Both the position numbers and the translations under genes were made by a program. A stretch of 64,000 bases of DNA, from contig CAMFHE010000008.1 of NCBI GenBank assembly GCA_945952045.1, positions 85,769-149,768 on the forward strand. The letters run 5' to 3'. The notes below the pieces were generated by a model, which was not told the DNA's origin, ran no database searches, and was given only the letters and a program-made list of their open reading frames with translations. Below are positions 14,712-23,359 of this stretch, piece after piece; within the stretch, counting starts at the first letter, position 1; every line of letters begins with the position of its first letter. The DNA comes from an uncultured Rhizobium sp. Its GTDB lineage: Bacteria; Pseudomonadota; Alphaproteobacteria; Rhizobiales; Rhizobiaceae.

Positions 14712-15389
14712 ATGTTTGGACATTTCGAAGGCCGGTGTGGCCGGCAGCAGGATGAGCGGCAGTTTTCCGATCGCGGCGGACGCCGGGAGCGGCATGAGCG
14801 CTGGCGGGAGATGATGATGGCGATGGGGCGTGGCCCGTTCGGACGTGGTCCGAGAGGCCAGGGACCGGGTCGGGACGGCTTCGACGGCGACGATGATTTC
14901 GGGCCGCGCGGTCGTTTCCTCGGCCAGGGGCATATCCGCCTTCTCGTCCTGTCGCTGATCGAGACCGAGGCGCGCCATGGCTATGACCTCATTCGCCAGA
15001 TCGAGGAGATGAGCGGCGGCGCCTATGCGCCGAGCCCCGGCGTCATCTATCCGACGCTGACGCTGCTGGAAGAGGCCGGTTATGCCGCAGCCGGCACCGA
15101 GGGCAACAAGAAGCTCTATGCGATCACCGAGGAGGGCAAGGCCCATCTGGAGGAAAATCGCGACCACGCACGCCGCATCGTCGAACGCCTGACCGCGCTT
15201 GGCGACCATATGCGGGCGCGGGCCGAGCGCCACGGACGCGGCCGGGACGACGGTCCGGCGCTGCCGCGCGGCGTCGACGCCGCCTTCCTCAATCTGCGCG
15301 AGGCGGTGGCGCGGCGCATCGGCAAGGATGCCGATGCCTCGACCGAGATCGTGCGCAAGTTGCTTGCTCTGGCCGAAGATATCGGCTGA
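14712..15389 (+). CDS. PadR-family transcriptional regulator
   Basis: 225 aa. A long, disordered, Arg/Gly/Met-rich N-terminus (GRGPFGRGPRGQGPGRDG) precedes the winged-helix PadR domain (IRLLVLSLIETEARHGYDLI, SPGVIYPTLTLLEEAGY, EGNKKLYAITEEGKAHLEE), then a helical dimerisation tail. PadR proteins repress transcription until released by a ligand. AAGGAAA before the ATG at 14712 fixes the start. It is encoded immediately before the portal gene, separated by a terminator, so any role in GTA control is speculative. Confidence 0.88.
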   Translation: MFGHFEGRCGRQQDERQFSDRGGRRERHERWREMMMAMGRGPFGRGPRGQGPGRDGFDGDDDFGPRGRFLGQGHIRLLVLSLIETEARHGYDLIRQIEEMSGGAYAPSPGVIYPTLTLLEEAGYAAAGTEGNKKLYAITEEGKAHLEENRDHARRIVERLTALGDHMRARAERHGRGRDDGPALPRGVDAAFLNLREAVARRIGKDADASTEIVRKLLALAEDIG

Positions 15390-15420
15390 CGCGGCATTCC
15401 GCATTCCTGGCATTCAAACC

Positions 15421-15457
15421 GGCCCGCGTCGCCTCTGGAGACGCGGGCCGTTTCGTT
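15421..15457 (+). terminator. Rho-independent terminator after padR-like gene
   Basis: GGCCCGCGTC (15421-15430) pairs perfectly with GACGCGGGCC (15440-15449), followed by GTTTCGTTTT. It ends the padR-like transcript ahead of the portal gene. Confidence 0.8.
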
Positions 15458-15476
15458 TTCGAAAAGGACAAACCCA

Positions 15477-16637
15477 ATGAACCTTCGATCCCTGCTGCCG
15501 TGGCGCGCCATGGCGGCGCGAAAACCCACGTCTGAAACCAAGGCCGTCTCCGGTCTCTCCGCATTCTCCGGCGAGGCGCGGGCGGCGTGGACGGCGCGAT
15601 CCTATCCGGCGCTGGCGCGTGAGGGTTTCATGCGCAATCCGGTGGCGCATCGCGCCGTTCGGATGATCGCCGAGGCCGCAGCCGCGGTGCCGTGGCTGGT
15701 CTATGAGGGTGAGCGCGAGATCGAGGAACATGCACTGATCGATCTCGTCGCCCGGCCGAACGGCCGCATGGGCGGGCCGGATTTCTTCGAGGCGCTCTAC
15801 GGGCATCTGTTGCTGTCGGGAAATGCCTATGTGCAGCCGGTGCTGGCGGCGGGACACCTGCGCGAGCTGCATCTGCTGCGGCCGGATCGGGTGAGCGTCG
15901 TCGCCGGCGTCGATGGCTGGCCGGTCGGCTATGATTATCGCATCGGCAATGCCGTCAGGCGCTTTGCCGCAGAGCCGGTGGAGGGGCTGGGTCTGCTGCA
16001 CCTGAAACTCTTCCATCCGCTCGACGACCATCTCGGCTTTCCGCCGCTCGCCGCCGCACAGACGGCGCTCGACCTGCACAACGCCGCCGCGACCTGGAAC
16101 AAGGCGTTGCTCGACAATTCCGCAAGGCCCTCAGGCGCGCTGGTCTACCAGCCGAAGGAGGGCGGCAATCTTTCGCCAGACCAATATGAGCGGCTGAAGG
16201 CGGAGCTGGAAAACGGCTATGCCGGGGCGGTGCGCGCCGGCCGTCCGTTGCTGTTGGAAGGCGGGCTCGACTGGAAGACGATGAGCCTCTCGCCGCGCGA
16301 CATGGATTTCATCGAGGCGCGCAACGGGGCGGCCCGCGATATCGCGCTCGCCTTCGGCGTTCCGCCGATGCTGGTCGGCATTCCCGGCGACGCCACCTAT
16401 GCCAATTATCAGGAGGCCAACCGCGCCTTCTATCGCCTGACGGTGCTGCCGCTGATCCAGCGCATCGCCGCCAGCCTTTCCGCCTGGCTGTCGCCGGTCT
16501 ATCGCGAGGCCCTGCGGCTGGAGCCCGATCTCGACCGCATCGCCGGCCTTTCCGCCGAGCGCGACGCGCTCTGGGCGAGGGTAGGGGGTGCCGGCTTCCT
16601 CACCGAGGAAGAGAAGCGGCAAGCGGTCGGATACTGA
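15477..16637 (+). CDS. HK97-type phage portal protein (GTA g3)
   Basis: 386 aa. FMRNPVAHRAVRMIAEAAAAVPW and PDFFEALYGHLLLSGNAYVQPV are the N-terminal portal signature. LHLKLFHPLDDHLGFPPLAAA and ARDIALAFGVPPMLVGIPGDATYANYQEANRAFYRLTVLPLI are the conserved core and C-terminal region. It forms the dodecameric ring at one head vertex through which terminase drives DNA. Length is normal. In RcGTA it follows terL directly; here it starts 2.4 kb after the terL stop. Confidence 0.94.
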   Translation: MNLRSLLPWRAMAARKPTSETKAVSGLSAFSGEARAAWTARSYPALAREGFMRNPVAHRAVRMIAEAAAAVPWLVYEGEREIEEHALIDLVARPNGRMGGPDFFEALYGHLLLSGNAYVQPVLAAGHLRELHLLRPDRVSVVAGVDGWPVGYDYRIGNAVRRFAAEPVEGLGLLHLKLFHPLDDHLGFPPLAAAQTALDLHNAAATWNKALLDNSARPSGALVYQPKEGGNLSPDQYERLKAELENGYAGAVRAGRPLLLEGGLDWKTMSLSPRDMDFIEARNGAARDIALAFGVPPMLVGIPGDATYANYQEANRAFYRLTVLPLIQRIAASLSAWLSPVYREALRLEPDLDRIAGLSAERDALWARVGGAGFLTEEEKRQAVGY

Positions 16638-16823
16638 TACAAAATCAATGATTTGGTTCGTGTGGCGGAATCGATTTTCGATCCCGTTGAATCGCTTTGC
16701 CAGAGGCTTGGCATTGCGCGTGAAGAAACGCGGATAAGCGATTCTTTCGACTCCGATATCGCCGTTCACAGCTGCGAAATTTCGGCGAAAATGTAAGCGC
16801 AGTCTAACCGGAGGGCGTTAACC

Positions 16824-17144
16824 ATGGCTGACTTCGGCAATGAACCCGGGCTGTGGGTGGCGCGCACGGCGGGCGCATCCGCAGGGGCGGCCGTATCGCT
16901 GGTCTATCTGTTGCCGAAAAGCCGGCGCGAGGCGGCCGGACGCTTCTTCACCGGCCTGACCTGCGGCCTGATCTTTGGAGGCCCGACCGGGGCTTGGCTG
17001 ATCGAGCGCATGCAGCTTGGCGGCCAGATGTCGCCTTTCGAAACCCTGCTTGCCGGCTCGGCGGCATCGAGCCTCAGCGCCTGGTGGGCGCTTGGCATCC
17101 TCGCCCGCATCGCCGGCCGTTACGGCGCTCGCCCCGAGCGCTGA
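16824..17144 (+). CDS. GTA g3.5-like small membrane protein (DUF6107 type)
   Basis: 106 aa with two or three hydrophobic glycine/alanine-rich segments (AGASAGAAVSLVYLL, FTGLTCGLIFGGPTGAWLI, TLLAGSAASSLSAWWALGIL). It lies between portal and protease like the small g3.5 ORF of RcGTA-type clusters, and resembles rhizobial DUF6107 proteins. Function is unknown. Confidence 0.75.
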   Translation: MADFGNEPGLWVARTAGASAGAAVSLVYLLPKSRREAAGRFFTGLTCGLIFGGPTGAWLIERMQLGGQMSPFETLLAGSAASSLSAWWALGILARIAGRYGARPER

Positions 17145-17169
17145 TCCCCTTTTATCTCAGGAGACATTC

Positions 17170-17751
17170 ATGAGGAACGCTGATCGCGGGCCGCGCCCCG
17201 CCACGACCCGTTTCGCCGCATTGACGCTGAAGGGCGTCACCGGTGAGGGGCGGTTTTCCGGCTATGCCAGCCTGTTCGGCGAGGTCGATCTCGGCAAGGA
17301 CGTCATCGAGCGTGGCGCTTTTTCCCGCTCGCTGACGGAACGTGGCTCGGGCGGCGTGCGCATGCTCTTCCAGCACGATCCGGCCGAGCCCATCGGCGTC
17401 TGGACCACGATCCGCGAGGATGCGCGCGGCCTTTATGTCGAGGGCCAGCTCGCCACCGGCGTCGCCCGCGCCCGCGAGGTGCACCAGCTGATGAAAAGCG
17501 GCGGCCTGGATGGTCTCTCCATCGGCTTCCAGACGGTGCGCGCCCGCAACGATGCCAAGGGCGGCATCCGTCGCATTCTCGAGGCCGATCTCTGGGAGAT
17601 CTCGGTCGTCACCTTTCCGATGCTGCCCTCGGCCCGCGTTTCCAACGTCAAGCATGCCCGCTGGTTTCGCGATGCCGAAACCGAGCTGGCCCGCACGCTG
17701 CGCCGCGCCGCGCGCACTCTCTTCAAACCCCGCCAGCCCTCGAAAGGATAG
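17170..17751 (+). CDS. HK97-family prohead protease (GTA g4)
   Basis: 193 aa. GRFSGYASLFGEVDLGKDVIERGAF, FQHDPAEPIGVW (catalytic-type His), the GLSIGF block with its serine, and LWEISVVTFPMLPSARV are the U35/HK97 prohead protease motifs in order. It trims the capsid protein during head maturation. AGGAGA before the ATG at 17170 fixes the start; the ORF-track start at 17017 overlaps the g3.5-like gene. Five bases separate it from the capsid gene. Confidence 0.93.
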   Translation: MRNADRGPRPATTRFAALTLKGVTGEGRFSGYASLFGEVDLGKDVIERGAFSRSLTERGSGGVRMLFQHDPAEPIGVWTTIREDARGLYVEGQLATGVARAREVHQLMKSGGLDGLSIGFQTVRARNDAKGGIRRILEADLWEISVVTFPMLPSARVSNVKHARWFRDAETELARTLRRAARTLFKPRQPSKG

Positions 17752-17755
17752 CTGC

Positions 17756-19003
17756 ATGACTGAAGCCACCGAAAAATCCGCGCCGGAAATCAAGGCCGTG
17801 CCGGACAATGTCAACGCCGCCTTCGACGAGTTCATGTCGGCCTTCGAAACCTTCCGCGAGGTCAACGACCGCCGTCTGGACGAAATCGAAAGCAAGCTGA
17901 CCGACGACGTCGTGACCCGCGAGCGCGTCGAGCGCATCAACCGCGCCATGGACGAGCAGAAGAGCCTGCTCGACCAGCTCGTGGTCAAGAAGGCCCGCCC
18001 ACCGCTGGGGCGCGGCGGCGCGGTCGAGACGAGCGAGCACAAGGCCGCTTTCGAAGCCTATATCCGCCGGGGCGACGAGGGCGCGCTGCGCGATCTCGAA
18101 GCCAAGGCCTATTCGTCCGGCACGGGCGCGGATGGCGGCTATCTGGTGCCGCCGGAAACCGATACCGAAATCGGCCGCCGCCTGTCGGTGGCCTCTCCGA
18201 TCCGCGCGCTGGCAACGGTGCGCCAGGTCTCGGCCGCCGTTCTGAAAAAGCCGTTTTCGCTGAGCGGTCTTTCCTCCGGCTGGGTGGCGGAAACGGCGGC
18301 GCGGCCGCAGACCAACACGCCGCAGCTGGCCGAACTCTCCTTCCCGACCATGGAGCTTTACGCCATGCCGGCGGCGACGCAATCGCTGCTCGACGATGCC
18401 GCCGTCGATATCGAGGCCTGGATCTCGGCCGAAGTCGATATCGTCTTCGCCGAGCAGGAGGGCGCGGCCTTCGTCAATGGCGACGGCACCAACAAGCCGA
18501 AGGGATTTCTGTCCTATACGACGGTGGCCGAAAGCGGCTGGAGCTGGGGCAATATCGGCTATATCGCCTCCGGTGCCGCCGGCGCCTTCAAGACCAGCGG
18601 CCCCTCGGATGTGCTGGTCGATACCATCTATGCGCTGAAGGCCCGCCATCGCCAGAATGCCGGCTTCGTCATGAACCGGAAAACGCAGGCCGAGATCCGC
18701 AAGTTCAAGGATGCCGACGGAAATTACCTGTGGCGTCCGCCCGTCGCCGCCGACCAGCCGGCCTCGCTGATGGGCTTTGCGGTGACGGAGGCCGAGGACA
18801 TGCCGGATATCGCCGCCAATTCGCTCTCCATCGCGTTTGGCGATTTCCGCGCCGGCTATCTCGTCGTGGATCGGACCGGCGTGCGCATCCTGCGCGATCC
18901 CTTCTCCGCCAAGCCCTATGTGCTGTTCTACATGACGAAACGCGTTGGCGGCGGGGTGCAGGATTTCGAGGCGATCAAACTGGTGAAGTTCGCGGCGAGC
19001 TGA
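17756..19003 (+). CDS. HK97-fold major capsid protein (GTA g5)
   Basis: 415 aa. A helical N-terminal delta domain (about 1-110, with ETFREVNDRRLDEIESKL) is presumably removed by the protease. The HK97 fold follows, starting near AYSSGTGADGGYLVPPETDTEI, with GWVAETAARPQTNTPQLAELSFPTMELYAMPAATQSLLDDAAVDIE and FVNGDGTNKPKGFLS. It builds the head. AAAGGATAG precedes the ATG at 17756. The ORF-track start at 17510 is a frame overlap with the protease gene. Confidence 0.95.
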   Translation: MTEATEKSAPEIKAVPDNVNAAFDEFMSAFETFREVNDRRLDEIESKLTDDVVTRERVERINRAMDEQKSLLDQLVVKKARPPLGRGGAVETSEHKAAFEAYIRRGDEGALRDLEAKAYSSGTGADGGYLVPPETDTEIGRRLSVASPIRALATVRQVSAAVLKKPFSLSGLSSGWVAETAARPQTNTPQLAELSFPTMELYAMPAATQSLLDDAAVDIEAWISAEVDIVFAEQEGAAFVNGDGTNKPKGFLSYTTVAESGWSWGNIGYIASGAAGAFKTSGPSDVLVDTIYALKARHRQNAGFVMNRKTQAEIRKFKDADGNYLWRPPVAADQPASLMGFAVTEAEDMPDIAANSLSIAFGDFRAGYLVVDRTGVRILRDPFSAKPYVLFYMTKRVGGGVQDFEAIKLVKFAAS

Positions 19004-19042
19004 GCCGGCGCTCTCTGCCGCAACCGTGATTGCGGCAATTTC

Positions 19043-19066
19043 CCCTTCTCCCCGCGGGGAGAAGGG
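19043..19066. repeat. 24-bp perfect palindrome (dispersed rhizobial type)
   Basis: CCCTTCTCCCCG/CGGGGAGAAGGG is a perfect palindrome between capsid and g6. I recall this CTTCTCCCC..GGGGAGAAG palindrome as common between genes in Rhizobiaceae genomes. It could also attenuate transcription between head genes. Confidence 0.65.
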
Positions 19067-19113
19067 ATTTGCGGCACAGCCCTATTCCAATTTCCAAATC
19101 CCCGGAGACATCA

Positions 19114-19677
19114 ATGACCTATGCCCTGATCGCGCCGCCGGTGGCGGAGCCGTTGACGCTTGTGGAGGTGAAGGCGCATTTGCGCCTCGACGGCGACGAC
19201 GAGGATGCGCTGCTGACGAGCCTTATCCGCGCCGCCCGCGAGCATCTGGAGCGGATGAGCGGGCTGGCGCTGGTCAACCAAGGCTGGCGGCTTTATCTCG
19301 ACGTCTGGCCGGAGGGGCCGATTCAAATTGGCAGGGCGCCGGTGCAAGCCATTGAATCGGTGACGATCTATGACGCGGCCGGTGCGCCGGTCAGCGTCCC
19401 GCTTGACGGCCATATGCTGGACGGGCAGGCGATGCCGGCGCGGCTGATGCTGTCGCAAAGCCCTGATACGGCGCGGGCGCTGAACGGCATCGAGATCGAT
19501 TTCACCGCCGGCTTCGGCAATGCCGTCGATGTGCCGGACGGTTTGAAACGGGCGATGCTGACGCATATCGCCCAGATGTTTTCCTGCCGTGGCGTCGTAT
19601 CTCCGGACAATCAGCCGGCGCTCATTCCCGATGGGTACGAACGGCTGGTTGCGCCCTGGCTGCCGAGGAGGCTCTGA
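19114..19677 (+). CDS. Head-tail connector protein (GTA g6)
   Basis: 187 aa. APPVAEPLTLVEVKAHLRLDGDDEDALLTSLIRAAREHLERMSG is the gp6-like connector signature found in HK97/RcGTA adaptors. It forms the ring below the portal that joins head and tail. GGAGA precedes the ATG at 19114. The stop lies two bases before the g7 start. Confidence 0.9.
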   Translation: MTYALIAPPVAEPLTLVEVKAHLRLDGDDEDALLTSLIRAAREHLERMSGLALVNQGWRLYLDVWPEGPIQIGRAPVQAIESVTIYDAAGAPVSVPLDGHMLDGQAMPARLMLSQSPDTARALNGIEIDFTAGFGNAVDVPDGLKRAMLTHIAQMFSCRGVVSPDNQPALIPDGYERLVAPWLPRRL

Positions 19678-19679
19678 CC

Positions 19680-20015
19680 ATGCCTGTCGCTTTTCTCGAT
19701 CCCGGCCAGTTTTCCGCGCGGCTGGAACTGGAAGCGCCGGTTGCCACGCCGGACGGGCAAGGCGGGGCGGAGATCGCCTTTGCCGGTATTGCCGCGCTCT
19801 GGGCGCTGGTCGAGCCGGTGAGCCAGGCCTATGGCGAGATCGCAGGCGCCGATGCCGCCACGATCAGCCATCGCATCTGGATACGGTTTCGCTGCGATAT
19901 CGTCGCCGGCCAGCGGCTGCGCAAGGGCGCGCGCCTGTTCACCATCCGCACCGCCCGCGATCCCGATGAAAGCGGCCGCTATCTCGTCTGCTATTGCGAG
20001 GAGGAGGGCAAATGA
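19680..20015 (+). CDS. Head closure/adaptor protein (GTA g7)
   Basis: 111 aa beta-rich protein (ARLELEAPVATPDGQGG, ALWALVEPVSQAYGEIAGADA, HRIWIRFRCDIVAGQRL), matching the SPP1 gp16-like head-tail adaptor family. Its stop overlaps the g8 start by four bases (ATGA). Confidence 0.88.
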   Translation: MPVAFLDPGQFSARLELEAPVATPDGQGGAEIAFAGIAALWALVEPVSQAYGEIAGADAATISHRIWIRFRCDIVAGQRLRKGARLFTIRTARDPDESGRYLVCYCEEEGK

Positions 20016-20410
20016 GCGCCGCGAACGCCCTGATGCAAGCCATCCATGCACGGCTTGCCGACGATGTCGCGCTGACGGCGATCATCGGCGCCGATGGCAT
20101 TCACGACCGGCTGCTCGACCGTCCGCGTCTGCCCTGCATCGTCATATCGGAGCTGCGCAGCGAGGATTTTTCGACCGCGACAGAAACGGGCGAGGAGCAT
20201 TTCCTGACGCTCGAAGCCTGGTCGGCGGAGCAGGGGCAGCGCCAGGCGCAGGAGATCGCGGGCCGGCTGCGCGCCCTTCTGCATGATGCCGATCTGGCGC
20301 TTGTCGGCGCGACGCTCGTCAACCTGCAGCACCGCACGACGCGGGCGCGGCGCGAGCCGAAGTCGCGCCGCCATGTCGCCGAATTGCGCTTCCGCGCGGT
20401 TACCGAATGA
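20012..20410 (+). CDS. DUF3168 tail completion protein (GTA g8)
   Basis: 132 aa. ANALMQAIHARLADDVALTAIIG.. GIHDRLLDRPRLPCIVI and a C-terminal RREPKSRRHVAELRFRAVTE are typical of DUF3168 tail-terminator proteins. It is translationally coupled to g7. Its 3' end overlaps the 3' end of the opposite-strand MFS gene by 11 bases, so the insertion of that gene came right up to the g8 stop. Confidence 0.88.
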   Translation: MSAANALMQAIHARLADDVALTAIIGADGIHDRLLDRPRLPCIVISELRSEDFSTATETGEEHFLTLEAWSAEQGQRQAQEIAGRLRALLHDADLALVGATLVNLQHRTTRARREPKSRRHVAELRFRAVTE

Positions 20411-21623
20411 GAGGTTCGCCCGCCGCCCTGGCGCGACGGATGATGACCCACAAGACGAGCGTCAGCAGAAGCGACAGCATCGACAACAGCGTGATGGTGA
20501 CGATGACGGCATTGAGGCCGAGGCGGTCGAGAATGCCGGTGAAGATGACGGGTGCCACGGCGCTGGCCAGATTTTGCGGCAGCGACAGCCGCGCCGACTG
20601 CATGCCGAATTCCTGCCGTGAGAATACGAGCAGCGGCAGCAGGGCGCGCGCCACGGTCACCACGCCGGTGCCGAAACCATACAGCACCACGAAGCCGACC
20701 AGCAGCGGCGGCGCAGAACCGGCAAAGGCGAGCATGACGAAGCTGGCGACCAGCATCAACACACCGGCCGTCGTTCCGATCAGCGGCGAGCTTCGCCGGC
20801 CGAGCAGCATGTCGAGAAAGCGGGCGGCGATGCCCATGACCCCGCGCAACGAGCCAAGCTCCAGCGCGAAGGCGGGTGACGCGCCGGAGAGGCTGAGGAT
20901 ATGCAAGAGCGACGGCGTCAGCCCATAGGTGACGAAGGTCGCCAGCATGGTCGAGACGGCGATCAGCAGGAAGGCGGCCGTTCTCTGTCGCGGGCTGAGG
21001 CGGATGGGGGCGATATCGTGTCCCTCATCCGCCGTCGCCGCAGCCCCGGGGCGCGGCAGGACGAAGAGATGCAGCGGCAGGCAGACGCAAAGATGGATGA
21101 AGGCGGTGACGACGAAGGTCATGCGCCAGCCGATCTCGGCCTGCACGGCATTCAGGAGCGGCCAGAAGACGGCGCTGGAGAGGCCGGTGAACAGCATCAG
21201 GATGGCGATGACCCGGCCAGCGCGCAAGCCCTCGCGTTCGACGATGGCCGTATAGGCCGGCGGCGACAGGCCGAGCGCCCCTCCGAAGCCGATGACCGCC
21301 CAGGCAAGAATATAGCTGACTAGCCCCTGCGCCGCCGAGAGCGCCAGCAGGCCGAAGAAGAACACGACCGAGCCGGCGGCGAGCACGTTTCGTGCGCCGA
21401 ACCGGGTGAGCCAGCGGCCGGTCGCCGGGCCTGCCAGCGCGCTGACCAGCATCATCACCGAAATGCCGAGAAAGATCACCTCGTTGGCGAGGCCGAGATC
21501 GGGCGCGATGATGCGGCCCATGACGCCGAGCATGTCGAAGGTCGTGCCCCAGCCGACGAGCTGGGTGATCGCCAGGACGGCGACGGTGACCGCCGGGCGG
21601 CTTGAGGCGGGGGCATGCGGCAT
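20400..21623 (-). CDS. MFS transporter inserted between GTA g8 and g9
   Basis: 407 aa with about twelve hydrophobic segments, typical of MFS permeases (TGRWLTRFGARNVLAAGSVVFF is the loop 2-3 region). It resembles uncharacterised MFS transporters of the OFA/CynX-like kind; substrate is unknown. It is on the opposite strand to all GTA genes and splits the head-adaptor from the tail block. The intergenic sequence to g9 contains a dispersed repeat. No ribosome-binding site stands out at the ATG at 21623. Confidence 0.88.
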   Translation of the reverse strand: MPHAPASSRPAVTVAVLAITQLVGWGTTFDMLGVMGRIIAPDLGLANEVIFLGISVMMLVSALAGPATGRWLTRFGARNVLAAGSVVFFFGLLALSAAQGLVSYILAWAVIGFGGALGLSPPAYTAIVEREGLRAGRVIAILMLFTGLSSAVFWPLLNAVQAEIGWRMTFVVTAFIHLCVCLPLHLFVLPRPGAAATADEGHDIAPIRLSPRQRTAAFLLIAVSTMLATFVTYGLTPSLLHILSLSGASPAFALELGSLRGVMGIAARFLDMLLGRRSSPLIGTTAGVLMLVASFVMLAFAGSAPPLLVGFVVLYGFGTGVVTVARALLPLLVFSRQEFGMQSARLSLPQNLASAVAPVIFTGILDRLGLNAVIVTITLLSMLSLLLTLVLWVIIRRARAAGEPLIR

Positions 21624-21708
21624 GGGTTTTTCGAATCCGGCAGGTCAGACCGGCGGTCTAGCACGCTTCGCGTGAGGCCGCATCCGGTTGCGCGGAAATT
21701 TCAACCGA

Positions 21709-21766
21709 GAGCATTTCCAGGAAAAGCGGATACCGATTTTCCGTCCGGAAATGCGACAAGACAAAA
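21709..21766 (+). repeat. Dispersed ~57-bp repeat, copy 1
   Basis: GAGCATTTCCAGGAAAAG through TCCGGAAATGCGACAAGACAAAA. A second copy in reverse orientation lies at 57057-57113. The ends GCATTTCC and GGAAATGC are inverted, so each copy can fold into a hairpin. It precedes the g9 ribosome-binding site. Confidence 0.8.
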
Positions 21767-21775
21767 GAGGACGAC

Positions 21776-22183
21776 ATGGTTGCTCAGAAGGGCAAGGATC
21801 TGCTCCTGAAGGTCCATAACGGCAGCGCCTATGAAACGGTGGCCGGCCTGCGCTCCAAGCGGCTCGGCTTCAATGCCGAGACGGTGGATGTCACCGATGC
21901 CGAAAGCGCCGGGCGCTGGCGCGAGCTTCTCGCCGGTGCCGGGGTGCAGCGCGCATCCCTTTCGGGCGCTGGCATCTTCAAGGATGCGGCCTCCGATGCG
22001 ACGCTGCGCGCAGCGCTGTTTGCCGGCACCATCCTCGACTGGCAGATCGTCATCCCCGATTTCGGCACGGTGACCGGGCCGTTCCAGATCACCGCCCTCG
22101 AATATTCCGGCCAGCACAATGGCGAGCTGCAATTCGAGCTGGCGCTGGAATCGGCCGGCGCGCTCAGTTTTGGTGCGTTGTGA
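21776..22183 (+). CDS. Major tail tube protein (GTA g9)
   Basis: 135 aa. AQKGKDLLLKVHNGSAYETVAGLRSKRLGFNAETVDVTDAESAGRWRELLAGAGVQ is the characteristic TP901-1-like major tail protein N-terminus of RcGTA-type clusters. It polymerises into the tail tube. AGAGGACGAC precedes the ATG. Its stop overlaps the g10 start. Confidence 0.92.
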   Translation: MVAQKGKDLLLKVHNGSAYETVAGLRSKRLGFNAETVDVTDAESAGRWRELLAGAGVQRASLSGAGIFKDAASDATLRAALFAGTILDWQIVIPDFGTVTGPFQITALEYSGQHNGELQFELALESAGALSFGAL

Positions 22184-22551
22184 TGACGGGGCGACAGGGA
22201 CGCGCCAACCGCCGGCGCGGCGAAATCGAGGCGGTCATCGATGGCGAGCGCCGCATTCTCTGCCTGACGCTGGGGGCGTTGGCCGAACTGGAAACGACCT
22301 TCGCCGCCGACAATCTCGCCGATCTCGCCGCCCGCTTCGAAAGCGGGCGGCTGCGGGCCGTCGATATCATCCGCCTCGTCGGCGCCGGGCTTCGCGGCGG
22401 CGGCAATGTGGTCTCGGATGAAGACGTGGCGATGGCCGATATCGAGGGCGGCATCGCCGGCTGCGCCACCATCGTCCGCGATCTCCTGACCGCGACGTTT
22501 CTGGAGCCCGGCCCCGGACACGGTATGGAGGCCGCCCCGCCGCGCCCTTGA
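22183..22551 (+). CDS. GTA g10 protein (gene transfer agent family protein)
   Basis: 122 aa. RRGEIEAVIDGERRILCLTLGALAELETTF... DLAARFESGRLRAVDIIRLVGAGLRGGG matches the GTA_gp10 family, thought to act as a tail assembly chaperone. The ATG at 22183 overlaps the g9 TGA; the ORF track begins one codon earlier at a GTG. Confidence 0.9.
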   Translation: MTGRQGRANRRRGEIEAVIDGERRILCLTLGALAELETTFAADNLADLAARFESGRLRAVDIIRLVGAGLRGGGNVVSDEDVAMADIEGGIAGCATIVRDLLTATFLEPGPGHGMEAAPPRP

Positions 22552-22772
22552 GCGCCGCGGCAGGCGAGACACGGCCGGCGCCCTTCCCGTGGGACAGGGC
22601 GATGCATGCCGGCCTCTGCCTGCTGCGGCTCGATGCCGGCAGTTTCTGGGCGATGACTCCCCGCGAACTCCATGCCGCCACCGGCGGCCTGACGCCCGAT
22701 GCTGGGGCGCCGGATCGGCCGGCGCTGGCCGCGCTGATGCGGCGCTTTCCAGATAAGCCCGAAAGGATATGA
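22548..22772 (+). CDS. GTA g10.1-like phage tail assembly chaperone
   Basis: 74 aa. PFPWDRAMHAGLCLLRLDAGSFWAMTPRELHAATGG is the conserved core of the small 'rcc01693-type' chaperone. The start is probably the TTG at 22548 overlapping the g10 TGA. An ATG at 22602 would remove the conserved PFPW, so the TTG is preferred. It overlaps the g11 start (ATGA). Confidence 0.85.
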   Translation: MSAAAGETRPAPFPWDRAMHAGLCLLRLDAGSFWAMTPRELHAATGGLTPDAGAPDRPALAALMRRFPDKPERI

Positions 22773-23347
22773 GCATGGACGACCAGTCCCTCGACGACAT
22801 GACCCGCAATGCCTCCGCCCTGGGTGAGGTGCTGACCGATCTCGAAACCCGCTCGCGCGCCTTCGGCTCCGTCTTGTCAGGTGCTTTGCGGCAGGCGGCG
22901 AGCGGCAGCAAGAGCCTCGAAGATATTTTGCGCGGGGTCGGTACACGCTTGGGCGATATCGCGCTGTCGGTTGGGCTGAAGCCGCTGGAAGGGCTGGTCG
23001 GCAATACCGTTTCGGGCTTGGCCGGAAATCTCGGCTCGCTCTTCGCCTTTTCGCGCGGCGGCGTGCCGGGGCGAGTGACGCCCTTTGCCGACGGCGGCAT
23101 CGTTTCCGCACCCACCTACTTTGCCATGGAGGGCGGCCGTGGGCTGATGGGCGAGGCTGGCGCGGAGGCGATCCTGCCGCTGAAACGCGGCTCCGATGGC
23201 GCGCTCGGCGTCGCGGCGGCCAGTGGCGGCGGCGCCAGCATCGTCTTCAACATCACCACCCCCGACGCCGAAAGCTTTCGCCGCAGCGAAGGCCAGCTTT
23301 CCGCCATGCTCGCCCGCAGCGTCGGGCGCGGGCAACGGAATATTTGA
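22769..23347 (+). CDS. Short tail tape measure protein (GTA g11)
   Basis: 192 aa. The C-terminal half has FADGGIVSAPTYFAMEGGRGLMGEAGAEAILPLKRGSDG, the glycine-rich signature of lambda-type tape measure/minor tail proteins. The N-terminal half is helical (LDDMTRNASALGEVLTDLETRSRAFG). It is very short for a tape measure protein, as in other RcGTA-like clusters with short tails. AAAGGATATG carries the start. Confidence 0.88.
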   Translation: MSMDDQSLDDMTRNASALGEVLTDLETRSRAFGSVLSGALRQAASGSKSLEDILRGVGTRLGDIALSVGLKPLEGLVGNTVSGLAGNLGSLFAFSRGGVPGRVTPFADGGIVSAPTYFAMEGGRGLMGEAGAEAILPLKRGSDGALGVAAASGGGASIVFNITTPDAESFRRSEGQLSAMLARSVGRGQRNI

Positions 23348-23359
23348 GGGAAAAGAACC